Shown here one piece after another: positions 7,314 through 16,585 of a stretch of 64,000 nt of DNA (its first letter is position 1; every line of letters begins with the position of its first letter). Location of the stretch: assembly GCF_001427905.1 (NCBI RefSeq), contig NZ_LMEF01000012.1, forward strand, positions 359,367-423,366. Direction: 5' to 3'. The position numbers and the translations under genes are program-made. The stretch is from Flavobacterium sp. Root420 (GTDB taxonomy: Bacteria; Bacteroidota; Bacteroidia; Flavobacteriales; Flavobacteriaceae). The notes beneath the pieces were generated by a model. It made no database searches and had not been told where the DNA came from. It was given only the letters and a program-made list of their open reading frames with translations.

Positions 7314-9413
7314 ATGGCAGTTTTAGCAAAAATTAGACAGCGTTCGGCTTTATTGATAGGAGTTATTGCACTTGCATTATTTGCATTTATAATACAAGAT
7401 CTAATTGGTAAAGGAACATTTAGTCAAAGTTCAAAAGATGTGGGAAGCATCGATGGAAAAGATATTTCATTTGAAGACTTTAGAGTTAAAGTTAGTAATG
7501 TTGAAAAAAGTGGGCAAGGAATTACTTCCACTGAAGCTGCAAACAGAGTTTGGGATCAAGAAGTTTCAATCGCATTATTATCAGCTCAGTTTGATAAATT
7601 AGGATTGAGAGTTGGAGAAAAACACTTAATTGAAGTTTTGAAAGCAGATCCAAATATTGGAAAAAACCCAATGTTCCTTAATGCAGCAGGTATGTTTGAT
7701 ATTGTGAAATTTAAAGAGTATTTCAAAACAAATCCTGAAGCAGCTCAATATATTTCTGCAAAAGAAAAAGATGCTGAATTAAATGCAAAATTTCAAATCT
7801 ACAATACGTTAATTAAATCGGGACTTTACACAACTGCTAGTGAAGGAAAGTTGAAATACCAAATGGAAGCTAACAAAGTGAACTTTGCTTATGTTGGTGC
7901 ATTGTATTCTTCTATTAAAGATAGTGATGTGAAAATTTCTGATGATGAGATTGTAGCGTATATGAAGAAAAACGAGAAAAAATTCAAAGCGGATGAAACT
8001 CGTGAGATTCAATATGTTTTAGTAGAAGATAAAGCTTCAAAAGAAGATGAAGCTGAAATTAAAGCTAAAATTACAGGATTATTAAACGGAAGTGTAGTAT
8101 ATAATGCTAAAACCGGTAAAAATGATACTTTAGCTGGTTTTAGAAATGCAACAAACGTTGCTGAATTTGTAAATGCAAATTCTGATGTTCCTTATGACTC
8201 TACATACGTGCCTAAAAATAGTTTGCCAGCAGTTGATGCTGATAAATTATTCAGTTTGCCTGCCGGAGCAATTTATGGACCTTACGTTTTTGGCAGATAC
8301 TACGCTATCTCTAAATCTTTAGGATTTAAAGCTGGAGTAAATGCAAAAGCAAGTCATATCTTAATTGGTTACGAAGGATCTCAAACTCCAAACCAAAAAG
8401 AAAAAAGAACTAAAGAAGAAGCTAAAGCTAAAGCTGAAGAAATTTTAGCTCAGGTTCAGGCTAATCCGGATAGTTTCATGATGTTGGCTTTTACAAGTTC
8501 TGATGATTCATCTGCACAACAAGGTGGTGATTTAGGGTATTTTGGTCCAAACCAAATGGTAAAACCATTTAATGATTTTGTATTCAGTAACGGAATTGGA
8601 AAAGTTGGTTTAGTAGAAACTCCTTTTGGTTTCCACATTATCAAAATTACAGATAAACAAGACGGAATTCGTTTAGCTACAATCGCTCAAAAAATTGAGC
8701 CATCTGAAGCTACTTCTGATAAAGTATTTACATTGGCAACTAAATTCGAAATGGATGCTGCCAATAAAGATTTTGCTGCTACAGCTAAAGAACTAGGTTT
8801 AAAAGTTGCTGCTCCGGTAACTGCAAAAGCTATGGATGAAGCATTTGGACCGTTAGGAAACCAACGTAACATCGTAAGATGGGCATTTGACAAAGAAACT
8901 AGTATTGGAGATGTAAAACGTTTTGAATTAGCTAATATTGGTCACGTAATTGCGCAATACAAAAGTGAAAACAAATCAGGTTTAGTATCTGTAACTATGG
9001 CAAGACCGTATGTTGAGCCAATCTTGAAAAACAAGAAAAAAGCAGAGATGTTAAAAGCTAAATTGACAGGATCAAGCCTTGAAGCTATTGCTAAAAGTGC
9101 TGGTGTAGCTGTTCAGCAAGCTGTTAACGTTACAATGGATAATCCTGTTTTACCTGGTGGAGTTGGGCAAGAGCCAAAAGTTGTTGGAAATGCATTTGCT
9201 TTAACTGCAAATAAAGTTTCTGCTCCAATTGAAGGAAATACAGGTGTATATGTTGTAAAAAACATTAGTACTATAAAAGCTCCGGCAATTGCTAACCATG
9301 CAGAATATGTAGCTAAAGTAAAAGCTCAAAGCGCATCTGATGCAAGTAGAATTTTACCAGCGTTAAAAAACAATGCTAAAATTGAAGATAACAGACTGCA
9401 GTTTAACTACTAA
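7314..9413 (+). CDS. Membrane-anchored periplasmic peptidyl-prolyl isomerase/chaperone (SurA/PpiD-like)
   Basis: 699 residues: a short basic N-terminus, one membrane helix (about 11-30, LLIGVIALALFAFIIQDLIG), a SurA-N-like helical domain (about 40-210), a parvulin PPIase domain (about 344-445, with AKASHILIGYEG, GGDLGYFGPNQMVKPF and TPFGFHIIKIT) and a degenerate second PPIase-like C-terminal region. It fits PpiD, which is inner-membrane anchored and helps outer-membrane proteins fold. It has its own promoter and a strong terminator, so it is probably monocistronic. Confidence 0.88.
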   Translation: MAVLAKIRQRSALLIGVIALALFAFIIQDLIGKGTFSQSSKDVGSIDGKDISFEDFRVKVSNVEKSGQGITSTEAANRVWDQEVSIALLSAQFDKLGLRVGEKHLIEVLKADPNIGKNPMFLNAAGMFDIVKFKEYFKTNPEAAQYISAKEKDAELNAKFQIYNTLIKSGLYTTASEGKLKYQMEANKVNFAYVGALYSSIKDSDVKISDDEIVAYMKKNEKKFKADETREIQYVLVEDKASKEDEAEIKAKITGLLNGSVVYNAKTGKNDTLAGFRNATNVAEFVNANSDVPYDSTYVPKNSLPAVDADKLFSLPAGAIYGPYVFGRYYAISKSLGFKAGVNAKASHILIGYEGSQTPNQKEKRTKEEAKAKAEEILAQVQANPDSFMMLAFTSSDDSSAQQGGDLGYFGPNQMVKPFNDFVFSNGIGKVGLVETPFGFHIIKITDKQDGIRLATIAQKIEPSEATSDKVFTLATKFEMDAANKDFAATAKELGLKVAAPVTAKAMDEAFGPLGNQRNIVRWAFDKETSIGDVKRFELANIGHVIAQYKSENKSGLVSVTMARPYVEPILKNKKKAEMLKAKLTGSSLEAIAKSAGVAVQQAVNVTMDNPVLPGGVGQEPKVVGNAFALTANKVSAPIEGNTGVYVVKNISTIKAPAIANHAEYVAKVKAQSASDASRILPALKNNAKIEDNRLQFNY

Positions 9414-9433
9414 ATAGTACTTAATAAAATATG

Positions 9434-9466
9434 AAAACCCGAAACATTTTAAATGTTTCGGGTTTT
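9434..9466 (+). terminator. Intrinsic terminator of the PpiD-like gene
   Basis: 16-bp arms AAAACCCGAAACATTT / AAATGTTTCGGGTTTT followed by T residues, 20 bases after the stop. Confidence 0.85.
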
Positions 9467-9615
9467 TCTGGTTTTAATGGGATTAGCACTTGTTTTTTAT
9501 CATAAACATCTAATTGCTTTTCTTTATTATGTAGGAATAATCGAAATATAATTTAAAAAATTTGTGATATTCAAAATTATACAGTTAATTTGCTCGAATT
9601 TTTGCTTTAGAAAAG

Positions 9616-9623
9616 TAGATTTG
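9616..9623 (+). promoter_or_regulatory. Possible -7 box for the unknown gene at 9692
   Basis: TAGATTTG is an exact TANNTTTG, 68 bases before the ATG. The nearest TTG motifs are spaced 11 or 23 bases away, so the -33 part is uncertain. The rest of 9467-9691 shows nothing recognisable. Confidence 0.4.
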
Positions 9624-9691
9624 ATTTAATGAATGTTAAATAAAAAAACGCGAAGAAATGATAAAAAACTACCCTGATAATCAAGTATTTA

Positions 9692-10126
9692 ATGTTTAGT
9701 TTTTTTAAAAGAAAACCGAGAGTATATTCCAAAATAGAAAATCATATCTATGGAATAATAACGGAACTTTTAAAAGTCAGCAGTACCGACATCAATGTAG
9801 ATGAGCTGGGAGGTAAGTACTATTTAAGTAATGAAGAACAGCATTTTAAAGTTACTATATTAAGTAATGATTATGTTATAAGGTTGACTAATACACGCGA
9901 TTCTGTTGCTGAAAAGTATGATAAGATTTTTGTAGAAGATGTTTTAAAAGCGGTTAAGGAAGAGAAACATCGCAGAATGGAACTGGTATATGATTCTATC
10001 AATAGCAGTATAGAAAAAATGGCAGAACGTTTACATAATACGCTTATTGAATCTAATGAACAGGAAAATCAGAAAGTTCGTCGCCTGGAGACAAAAGATA
10101 TTAAAAACAAAAAAATGAATTATTAA
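9692..10126 (+). CDS. Conserved-looking hypothetical protein, unknown function
   Basis: 144 residues without signal peptide or membrane helix. The N-terminus MFSFFKRKPRVYSK is basic and aromatic. Residues 15-75 look alpha/beta (YGIITELLKVSS, YYLSNEEQHFKVTILSNDYVIRLTN). Residues 85-144 are highly charged and helical (EDVLKAVKEEKHRRMELVYDS ending in KNKKMNY), possibly a coiled coil. I do not recognise a family. It stands alone between a terminated gene and a convergent gene. Confidence 0.55.
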   Translation: MFSFFKRKPRVYSKIENHIYGIITELLKVSSTDINVDELGGKYYLSNEEQHFKVTILSNDYVIRLTNTRDSVAEKYDKIFVEDVLKAVKEEKHRRMELVYDSINSSIEKMAERLHNTLIESNEQENQKVRRLETKDIKNKKMNY

Positions 10127-10161
10127 ATTCATTTTTTTTATTTGAAAACGTATCAATAATT

Positions 10162-11082
10162 TTATTCCTGTAAAATCATTTCATCATAAGTAAGAATTGT
10201 TTCATATCCTTGTGAGGTGAAATATTCTTTTGGATTTTCTTTTGAAATTGCCATTACAAAATCACCCCCCCAGGCACCAAGACTTTTTACAACTCCATTG
10301 AAATCTGGAAATGCAATTTCTTTAATGGTTTTTAATTCCAGAATGTTACTCAAATGTATTTCATGTTTTTCTACAAAATGTGTAAATTCGTTAAGTGTTT
10401 TTGCTTCCAGAATAGCTTTGGTAATTTTATTGTTATCCAGAATGTTTTCGGCTAAATTTTCATTTTTGTTGTTGTAATAAGCTTTGATGGCAATTTTACT
10501 GCTTTGTTTTTTATTTAAATAAACAAAAAATATGTTTTTAGTAAATTCAGGATTAAATTCTACCTTTTCTACGATTGGCAAATTTTGCTCTAATCGATAA
10601 ATAATAGGAGTATTATTTTGAGCGCAGGCAATATCATAACCACTACCTCCAAAACTGTTTTTAAGCAAAGTAAAAGGATCAATTTTAGTCCACTGCGCTA
10701 CATTGTTTAATAAGGTTGATGAAGTTCCTAATCCCCATTTTTTTGGAAAAGTAAGATGAGTGCTGATTTTATATCCGTCAGAATTAGTGATAAAATCGGG
10801 ATTTAAAAGATAGGCTTCGTGTAAAATGTTAGTTAAGGTTGTTTTTACAGTTTCGATTTTTGCCTCAACATTATTTATTATTTCAGAAAATGAAATAGAA
10901 TCTTCAAACCACAAGTGATTATCAAAATTGTAACTTTTCCATTGTATTTCTTTGTTTGAGCCATTTTCGACAACTAAATTCTGGCCAAATTTTGTAGGTA
11001 ATGCAAATGCTTTGGCACCATCTAAAACTAGATATTCGCCTGTTATTAAAAGTTTTCCATTACTATAAAAGGTCTCTTTCAT
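10162..11082 (-). CDS. GYDIA-family GHMP kinase (candidate mevalonate-pathway kinase)
   Basis: 306 residues. GHMP-kinase features are KLLITGEYLVLDGAKAFALP at the N-terminus, the ATP-binding GLGTSSTLLNNVAQW, and GGSGYDIACAQ, the motif that names the family. GVVKSLGAWGGDFVMA near the C-terminus is the GHMP C-domain glycine loop. It lies just downstream of class II HMG-CoA reductase on the same strand, which points to a kinase of the mevalonate route (mevalonate or phosphomevalonate); which one cannot be told here. The start at 11082 (MKETFYSNGKLLI) is preferred over an upstream in-frame ATG at 11139, which lies inside the hairpin region. Confidence 0.82.
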   Translation of the reverse strand: MKETFYSNGKLLITGEYLVLDGAKAFALPTKFGQNLVVENGSNKEIQWKSYNFDNHLWFEDSISFSEIINNVEAKIETVKTTLTNILHEAYLLNPDFITNSDGYKISTHLTFPKKWGLGTSSTLLNNVAQWTKIDPFTLLKNSFGGSGYDIACAQNNTPIIYRLEQNLPIVEKVEFNPEFTKNIFFVYLNKKQSSKIAIKAYYNNKNENLAENILDNNKITKAILEAKTLNEFTHFVEKHEIHLSNILELKTIKEIAFPDFNGVVKSLGAWGGDFVMAISKENPKEYFTSQGYETILTYDEMILQE

Positions 11083-11135
11083 TCTGTGTTTTTTAGCCCC
11101 AAAATATGTTTTATAAATTCCAATATTTTGAAACC

Positions 11136-11162
11136 CCAAATTCCAACATAATTGGGATTTGG
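11136..11162. repeat. Hairpin with AAATTCCAA motif
   Basis: CCAAATTCCAA (11136-11146) pairs with TTGGGATTTGG (11152-11162) with G-T wobble. A near-identical hairpin lies at 28969-29008 behind rpoD. Placed after the mvaA stop, it could be its terminator/attenuator; the shared sequence also suggests a dispersed repeat. Confidence 0.55.
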
Positions 11163-11204
11163 AATTTTTTTGGAAACTATAATATTTGAAATTTTTTATT
11201 TATT

Positions 11205-12518
11205 TTATTTTCGTAGATTTTCGATAAATTCAACAACAGCACTATGTGAGACGACATTTTTCTTAAAATGTGATTTAATTAAATGGCGTTCCTCTTCGTT
11301 GGCTTCAAATTGATTGATAATATTGTTTAAGTGCATTTTCATATGTCCTTCTTGAATTCCGGTTGTTGTTAAAGAACGTAAGGCCGCAAAGTTTTGTGCC
11401 AGACCTGCAACCGCAACGATTTCCATTAATTCTTGTGCCGATGGCTTTTCAAGCATTTCTAAACAGAGCTTTACTAACGGATGTAAAGAGGTTAATCCGC
11501 CAACAGTTCCTAAAGCAAGTGGAATTTCTAACCAAAAAGTAAATATTCCGTTTTCGATTTTAGCATGCGATAAACTAGAGTATTGGCCATTTCTGGACGC
11601 GTAAGCGTGAACGCCGGCTTCAACTGCTCTAAAGTCGTTTCCGGTGGCAAGAATTACGGCATCGACTCCGTTCATAATACCTTTATTATGTGTTACAGCT
11701 CTAAAAGGTTCGACTTCGGCAATTTGAACAGCCTGAACAAAGCGTTCAGCAAAATCTTGAGGATCGGTGATATGTTTTTCAGTTAAATCTTCAATTGGGC
11801 AGGAAACTTCAGCTCGAACAAGGCAATTCGGAACATAATTGGATAAAATGCTCATAATTACTTTGATGGTTTCGCTTTCTGAAAAAAGATCAGAATCCTG
11901 AAATTCATTTTTTAAAGTTGTCGCAAATTGCTCTAAACAGGAATTAATGAAATTAGCTCCCATACTGTCTTTCGTTTCGAAAGTGGCATGAAGCTGGAAA
12001 TAATTTTCTAATAAACTTCTTTTGTCTTTAAGTTTGATGTCTAATATTCCACCGCCACGTTGTTGCATATTTTTGGTTATGCTTTGGGTATCAGAGAAGA
12101 ATTTAGATTTTATTTGGTCAAAGAAAGATTGTAATTTTTCTGCATCTCCATTAAATGTAAAATGAACCTGACCAATTTTTTCGGTATTAATAACTGTTGT
12201 TTTAAACCCGCCACGAGTAGCCCAATATTTTGCTGATTTTGAAGCTGCGGCAACAACTGAACTTTCTTCAATTGCCATTGGGATTGTTTTGTATTTTCCG
12301 TTGATTAAAAAATTAGGAGCAACTCCCAGTGGGATATAAAAATTTGTAATAGTATTTTCGATGAATTCATCATGCAATTGTTGAAGCTTCTCATCTGAAT
12401 TCCAGTAATTTCTTATGATATTAAGTGCCTCATTTGGAGTAGAGAAATATTCATTGGCGATCCAGTTTATTTTTTCTTTTTTGGATAATTTAGAGAATCC
12501 GGCAACAGCATTGTTCAT
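11205..12518 (-). CDS. mvaA: Hydroxymethylglutaryl-CoA reductase, class II (degradative type)
   Basis: 437 residues, the usual class II length. Recognisable sites are EESSVVAAASKSAKYWATRGG (substrate region with catalytic Glu), HNKGIMNGVDAVILATGND (catalytic Lys, then Asp in the cofactor region) and EGHMKMH with the C-terminal catalytic His. It converts HMG-CoA and mevalonate; despite the family name, Bacteroidetes enzymes sit with mevalonate-pathway genes and probably work in isoprenoid synthesis, as the neighbouring GHMP kinase suggests. Confidence 0.9.
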   Translation of the reverse strand: MNNAVAGFSKLSKKEKINWIANEYFSTPNEALNIIRNYWNSDEKLQQLHDEFIENTITNFYIPLGVAPNFLINGKYKTIPMAIEESSVVAAASKSAKYWATRGGFKTTVINTEKIGQVHFTFNGDAEKLQSFFDQIKSKFFSDTQSITKNMQQRGGGILDIKLKDKRSLLENYFQLHATFETKDSMGANFINSCLEQFATTLKNEFQDSDLFSESETIKVIMSILSNYVPNCLVRAEVSCPIEDLTEKHITDPQDFAERFVQAVQIAEVEPFRAVTHNKGIMNGVDAVILATGNDFRAVEAGVHAYASRNGQYSSLSHAKIENGIFTFWLEIPLALGTVGGLTSLHPLVKLCLEMLEKPSAQELMEIVAVAGLAQNFAALRSLTTTGIQEGHMKMHLNNIINQFEANEEERHLIKSHFKKNVVSHSAVVEFIENLRK

Positions 12519-12547
12519 TTTCAGTATATTAAATAATAATGTAGCGA

Positions 12548-12579
12548 CAAAGATACCAATTTAAGAGTTTTGTTTACAA
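12548..12579 (-). promoter_or_regulatory. mvaA promoter
   Basis: On the minus strand TTG (12579-12577), 21 bases, TATCTTTG (12555-12548), an exact -7 box 30 bases before the ATG at 12518. Confidence 0.6.
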
Positions 12580-12699
12580 TCTATTTGAAGTTTGAAAAAT
12601 ACGCAATCGTTATTTTTTTTAACATTTAACACTTAAAATGTGTATTATGTTTATTTTTTTTACTAAAATTGGGCTCTTTTTATATTTAAAATAATTCTG

Positions 12700-14871
12700 A
12701 TGAATACAAATAAAATAACGGTAGTACTTTTATTTTTAGTTGCTACTGTATTTGGACAACAAAAAATTACTGTCGAAAACATTTATGGAGGGACATTCAA
12801 GGCAAAAGCAATGGATGAACTTCAATCACTAAAAAATACGGATCAATATACAGTTTTAAATGTTGATCAGGCCAGCAGAAGCATGCAGATCGACTTATAT
12901 GATTTTGCAACCTTAAAAAAAGTTTCTAATTTAATTGACACAAAAAATCATAAGGAACTTTCAAATGGAATTGACAGTTACACTTTTGATGCTTCAGAAA
13001 AAAAGATTTTAATTGCTTGTAATACGAATAAAATCTTCCGTCACTCCTTTACTGCAGATTATTTTTTATATGATATCACCTCAAAATTATTAATTAAACT
13101 TTTTGATTTTCAGGTTCAGGAACCAACTTTCTCGCCTGATGGAACTAAAATTGCCTATGCTAAAGAAAATAACCTTTATGTATATGATGTAGCTTCTAAA
13201 AAATCTACAGCAGTTACTACCGATGGAAAGAAAAATGCCGTTATTAATGGTATTACGGATTGGGTATATGAAGAAGAATTTGCATTTGTCCGGGCTTTTG
13301 ACTGGAGTAAAGACAGTAAAAAACTAGCTTATATTCGTTTTGATGAAAGCGCTGTTCCGGAATTTTCTATGTCAATGTTTCATAAAGATTTGTATCCAAC
13401 CATTGAAACGTTTAAATATCCAAAGGCAGGAGAAAAAAATTCAGTAGTTTCATTACATATATATGATGCAGCTTCAAATGCAACCAAAAAAGTTGATTTA
13501 GGAAATTATAATGACTTTTATATTGCAAGATTACAATGGACAAATGATAATAATGTATTATCAGCTCAGGTTTTAAATCGCCATCAGGACAATCTTGATT
13601 TATTATTTGTAGACGGAACCACAGCTGCTGCAAAAGTGGTTTTAAATGAAAAAGACAAAGCTTATGTAGACGTTACAGATAATTTGACATTCTTAAAAGA
13701 TAACAGTTTTATCTGGACAAGCGAAAAAGACGGTTTTAATCATATTTATGTATATGATAAAACGGGAAAACTTAAAAATCAGATTACAAAAGGAAACTGG
13801 GAAGTGGTATCTTACTACGGTTTCGACGAAAAATCAAAAACTATTTTCTATCAATCTACAGAAAATGGTTCAATTAACAGAGATATTTACAGAATTGGTT
13901 TAGACGGAAAAAACAAATTACGTTTAACTACAAAGATCGGAACAAGCGCGGCAACTTTTAGTCCTAATTTCCAATACTTCATTACTACTTTCTCAAGTAA
14001 TTTACAGCCTACAACTTATACTTTAAACGAGGCAAAAACGGGTAAAGAAATACAGGTTATCGAAAATAATCAGGCACTTGCTGATAAGCTAAAATCGTAT
14101 AATCTTCCTGCAAAAGAATTTTTTGTTTTGAAAACGGCTAAAGGGAACGAACTTAATGCATGGATTTTAAAGCCAAAAGATTTTGATCCTTCTAAAAAAT
14201 ATCCTGTTTTCATGTACCAATATTCTGGTCCGGGATCTCAACAAGTAAATAACGATTGGAATAATTCTGATGATTATTGGTTTTTATCACTTACTCAACA
14301 AGGTTATATTGTTGCTTGTGTAGATGGTAGAGGAACAGGTTTTAAAGGGGCTGATTTCAAAAAAGTTACTCAAAAAGAGCTTGGAAAATATGAAGTTGAA
14401 GATCAGATTGATGCTGCAAAAGTAATTGGAGCATATCCCTATGTTGATGCTTCAAGAATTGGAATCTTTGGATGGAGTTATGGAGGTTTTATGGCTTCAA
14501 ACTGTATTTTTCAAGGAAACGACGTTTTTAAAATGGCAATTGCAGTAGCTCCGGTAACAAACTGGCGTTTTTACGATAGTGTTTACACAGAAAGATACAT
14601 GCAGACGCCGCAGGAAAATGCAAGCGGATATGATCAGAATTCTCCAATAAATCACGTTGATAAATTAAAAGGTAAATTTTTATTGATTCACGGATCAGGT
14701 GATGACAACGTTCATGTGCAAAACTCAATGCAAATGATGGAAGCCTTAATTCAGGCAAACAAACAATTTGATTCTCAGATATATCCAGATAAAAATCACG
14801 GTATTTTTGGTGGTAAAACGAGAATTCAGCTTTATAATAAAATGACTAACTTTATCAAAGAAAACTTATAA
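12700..14871 (+). CDS. S9 family peptidase, dipeptidyl peptidase IV type
   Basis: 723 residues with a signal peptide (ITVVLLFLVATVFGQ). An N-terminal beta-propeller carries DWVYEEEFAF, the Glu-Glu pair that binds the substrate amino terminus. The C-terminal alpha/beta-hydrolase domain has nucleophile Ser593 in GWSYGGF, Asp668/669 in GSGDDNVH and His700 in DKNHGI. DPP-IV removes X-Pro or X-Ala dipeptides in the periplasm. The two peptide transporters directly downstream (27 bases to the first) make a peptide-utilisation unit likely. Confidence 0.93.
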   Translation: MNTNKITVVLLFLVATVFGQQKITVENIYGGTFKAKAMDELQSLKNTDQYTVLNVDQASRSMQIDLYDFATLKKVSNLIDTKNHKELSNGIDSYTFDASEKKILIACNTNKIFRHSFTADYFLYDITSKLLIKLFDFQVQEPTFSPDGTKIAYAKENNLYVYDVASKKSTAVTTDGKKNAVINGITDWVYEEEFAFVRAFDWSKDSKKLAYIRFDESAVPEFSMSMFHKDLYPTIETFKYPKAGEKNSVVSLHIYDAASNATKKVDLGNYNDFYIARLQWTNDNNVLSAQVLNRHQDNLDLLFVDGTTAAAKVVLNEKDKAYVDVTDNLTFLKDNSFIWTSEKDGFNHIYVYDKTGKLKNQITKGNWEVVSYYGFDEKSKTIFYQSTENGSINRDIYRIGLDGKNKLRLTTKIGTSAATFSPNFQYFITTFSSNLQPTTYTLNEAKTGKEIQVIENNQALADKLKSYNLPAKEFFVLKTAKGNELNAWILKPKDFDPSKKYPVFMYQYSGPGSQQVNNDWNNSDDYWFLSLTQQGYIVACVDGRGTGFKGADFKKVTQKELGKYEVEDQIDAAKVIGAYPYVDASRIGIFGWSYGGFMASNCIFQGNDVFKMAIAVAPVTNWRFYDSVYTERYMQTPQENASGYDQNSPINHVDKLKGKFLLIHGSGDDNVHVQNSMQMMEALIQANKQFDSQIYPDKNHGIFGGKTRIQLYNKMTNFIKENL

Positions 14872-14898
14872 TCTAAATCTTTTAACCTTAAATAAATA

Positions 14899-16584
14899 AT
14901 GAATAATATGGGAGAAACTCAAGTAAAAACTGCGCATCCAAAAGGACTTTGGGTATTGTTTGGAACGGAGATGTGGGAGAGATTCAATTTTTATGGAATG
15001 CGAGCTTTATTGACTTTATTTCTTGTGAACTCATTATTAATGAAAGAAGAAGAAGCTTCATTAATTTATGGTGGTTTTCTAGGGCTGTGCTATTTAACGC
15101 CAATGTTAGGTGGTTTTGTTGCTGACCGTTTTTTAGGAAACAGAAATTGTATCTTATTAGGTGGATTATTAATGGCAACAGGGCAAATGTTGTTGTTTAC
15201 TAGCGGAAGTATTTTTGAAGGTAATTTAGAAATGGCTAAAGCTATTATGTACTGTGGATTAGGTGTTATTGTTTTTGGTAACGGATTCTTCAAGCCAAAT
15301 ATTTCGAGTATGGTGGGAAGTTTGTATCCTAAACAAGAAAAAACAAAACTAGATACCGCTTTCACGATTTTCTATATGGGAATTAATATGGGGGCTTTCT
15401 TAGGGCAGTCTATTTGTCCTTTGTTGGGAGATGTAAAAGATGCTGGCGGAATTAGAGATATTCATGCTTTCAGATGGGGATTCTTGGCTGCTTCAGCGGC
15501 AATGCTTATCGGAACAGTTCTTTTTTACTTCTTAAAAAATAAATATGTTGTTTCTCCGGAAGGAAGACCATTAGGAGGATTGCCTTCTAAAAATGTAGCA
15601 GCTGATTTTGAAGAAGGAGAAGCACAAAAAGCTAATTTTTCTTCTAAAGCATTAACTATTGCCGGAATTGCATTTATTGCTTTAGGTTTCTTTTTTCACT
15701 ATGTTGTAGGTCAGAACTTAATTTATACTTTAATCTATTCTAGTGGTTTGGCATTGGCTGGATTAATTATCTCAGATACTTCATTGACTAAAATTGAAAG
15801 AGACAGAATTATTGTAATTTATATTGTGTCATTCTTTATTGTTTTCTTCTGGGCTGCATTTGAGCAGGCTGGTTCTTCATTGACTTTTATCGCGGACAAT
15901 CAAACTGACAGACATTTCTTTGGTTTTCTTATGCCTCCGTCAATGGTTCAGATTTTTAATGGATTATTTGTAGTGATTATGGCAGTTCCTTTTAGTATTT
16001 TATGGGATACTCTAAGAGCGAAAGACAGAGAGCCTATTTCTCCGGTAAAATTGGCTGCGGGATTAGTAATAATTTCGATCAGTTTCTTTATGATCGCAAC
16101 TCAGGTTTCATACATTGGAACTTCTGGATTGTTGTTAGTAAAATGGCTTATTTTATTGTATTTCTTAAATACATGTGCTGAGTTGTGTTTGTCTCCAATT
16201 GGTTTGTCGTTGGTAGGTAAATTATCTCCAAAGCGCTTTGCTTCATTACTTTATGGAGTATTCTTTTTGTCAAATGCCTCGGGTTATGCTTTGGGAGGGA
16301 CGTTAGGTTCTATCTTGCCTGCAACCGGAGATAAATTTGAAAAAGCAAAAGAATTAGGAATCGATCTTCAGGCGGTTTTAGATAATAAAATTGTGCCGAC
16401 TGCAGAGCAATTGTCTCTTTTAGAAAAACATCAGATTAGTGCTCATAATCACTTTTTTGCCGGATTCGAAATTCATAACTTATATGAGTTCTTTATGGTA
16501 TTTGTGGTTCTTACAGGTATCGCTGCAATTATATTATTTGCCTTGACTCCATTCCTGAAAAAAATGATGCACGGGGTTAGATAA
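14899..16584 (+). CDS. Peptide MFS transporter (POT/PTR2 family), first copy
   Basis: 561 residues with 12-14 helices. EMWERFNFYGMRALLTLFLV in helix 1 is the E-x-x-E-R-F motif for proton coupling and peptide binding, and FFKPNISSMVGSLYP the second POT signature. The family imports di- and tripeptides with protons. The ATG at 14899 is followed by a second Met three codons on (14908), so the exact start is uncertain. It probably belongs to one operon with the DPP-IV gene and the next transporter (1 base apart). Confidence 0.92.
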   Translation: MNNMGETQVKTAHPKGLWVLFGTEMWERFNFYGMRALLTLFLVNSLLMKEEEASLIYGGFLGLCYLTPMLGGFVADRFLGNRNCILLGGLLMATGQMLLFTSGSIFEGNLEMAKAIMYCGLGVIVFGNGFFKPNISSMVGSLYPKQEKTKLDTAFTIFYMGINMGAFLGQSICPLLGDVKDAGGIRDIHAFRWGFLAASAAMLIGTVLFYFLKNKYVVSPEGRPLGGLPSKNVAADFEEGEAQKANFSSKALTIAGIAFIALGFFFHYVVGQNLIYTLIYSSGLALAGLIISDTSLTKIERDRIIVIYIVSFFIVFFWAAFEQAGSSLTFIADNQTDRHFFGFLMPPSMVQIFNGLFVVIMAVPFSILWDTLRAKDREPISPVKLAAGLVIISISFFMIATQVSYIGTSGLLLVKWLILLYFLNTCAELCLSPIGLSLVGKLSPKRFASLLYGVFFLSNASGYALGGTLGSILPATGDKFEKAKELGIDLQAVLDNKIVPTAEQLSLLEKHQISAHNHFFAGFEIHNLYEFFMVFVVLTGIAAIILFALTPFLKKMMHGVR

Positions 16585-16585
16585 T

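Noticed and set aside
15090..15365. 91-codon minus-strand frame in the POT transporter
   Set aside because: Antisense shadow of helix-coding DNA, typical false frame.
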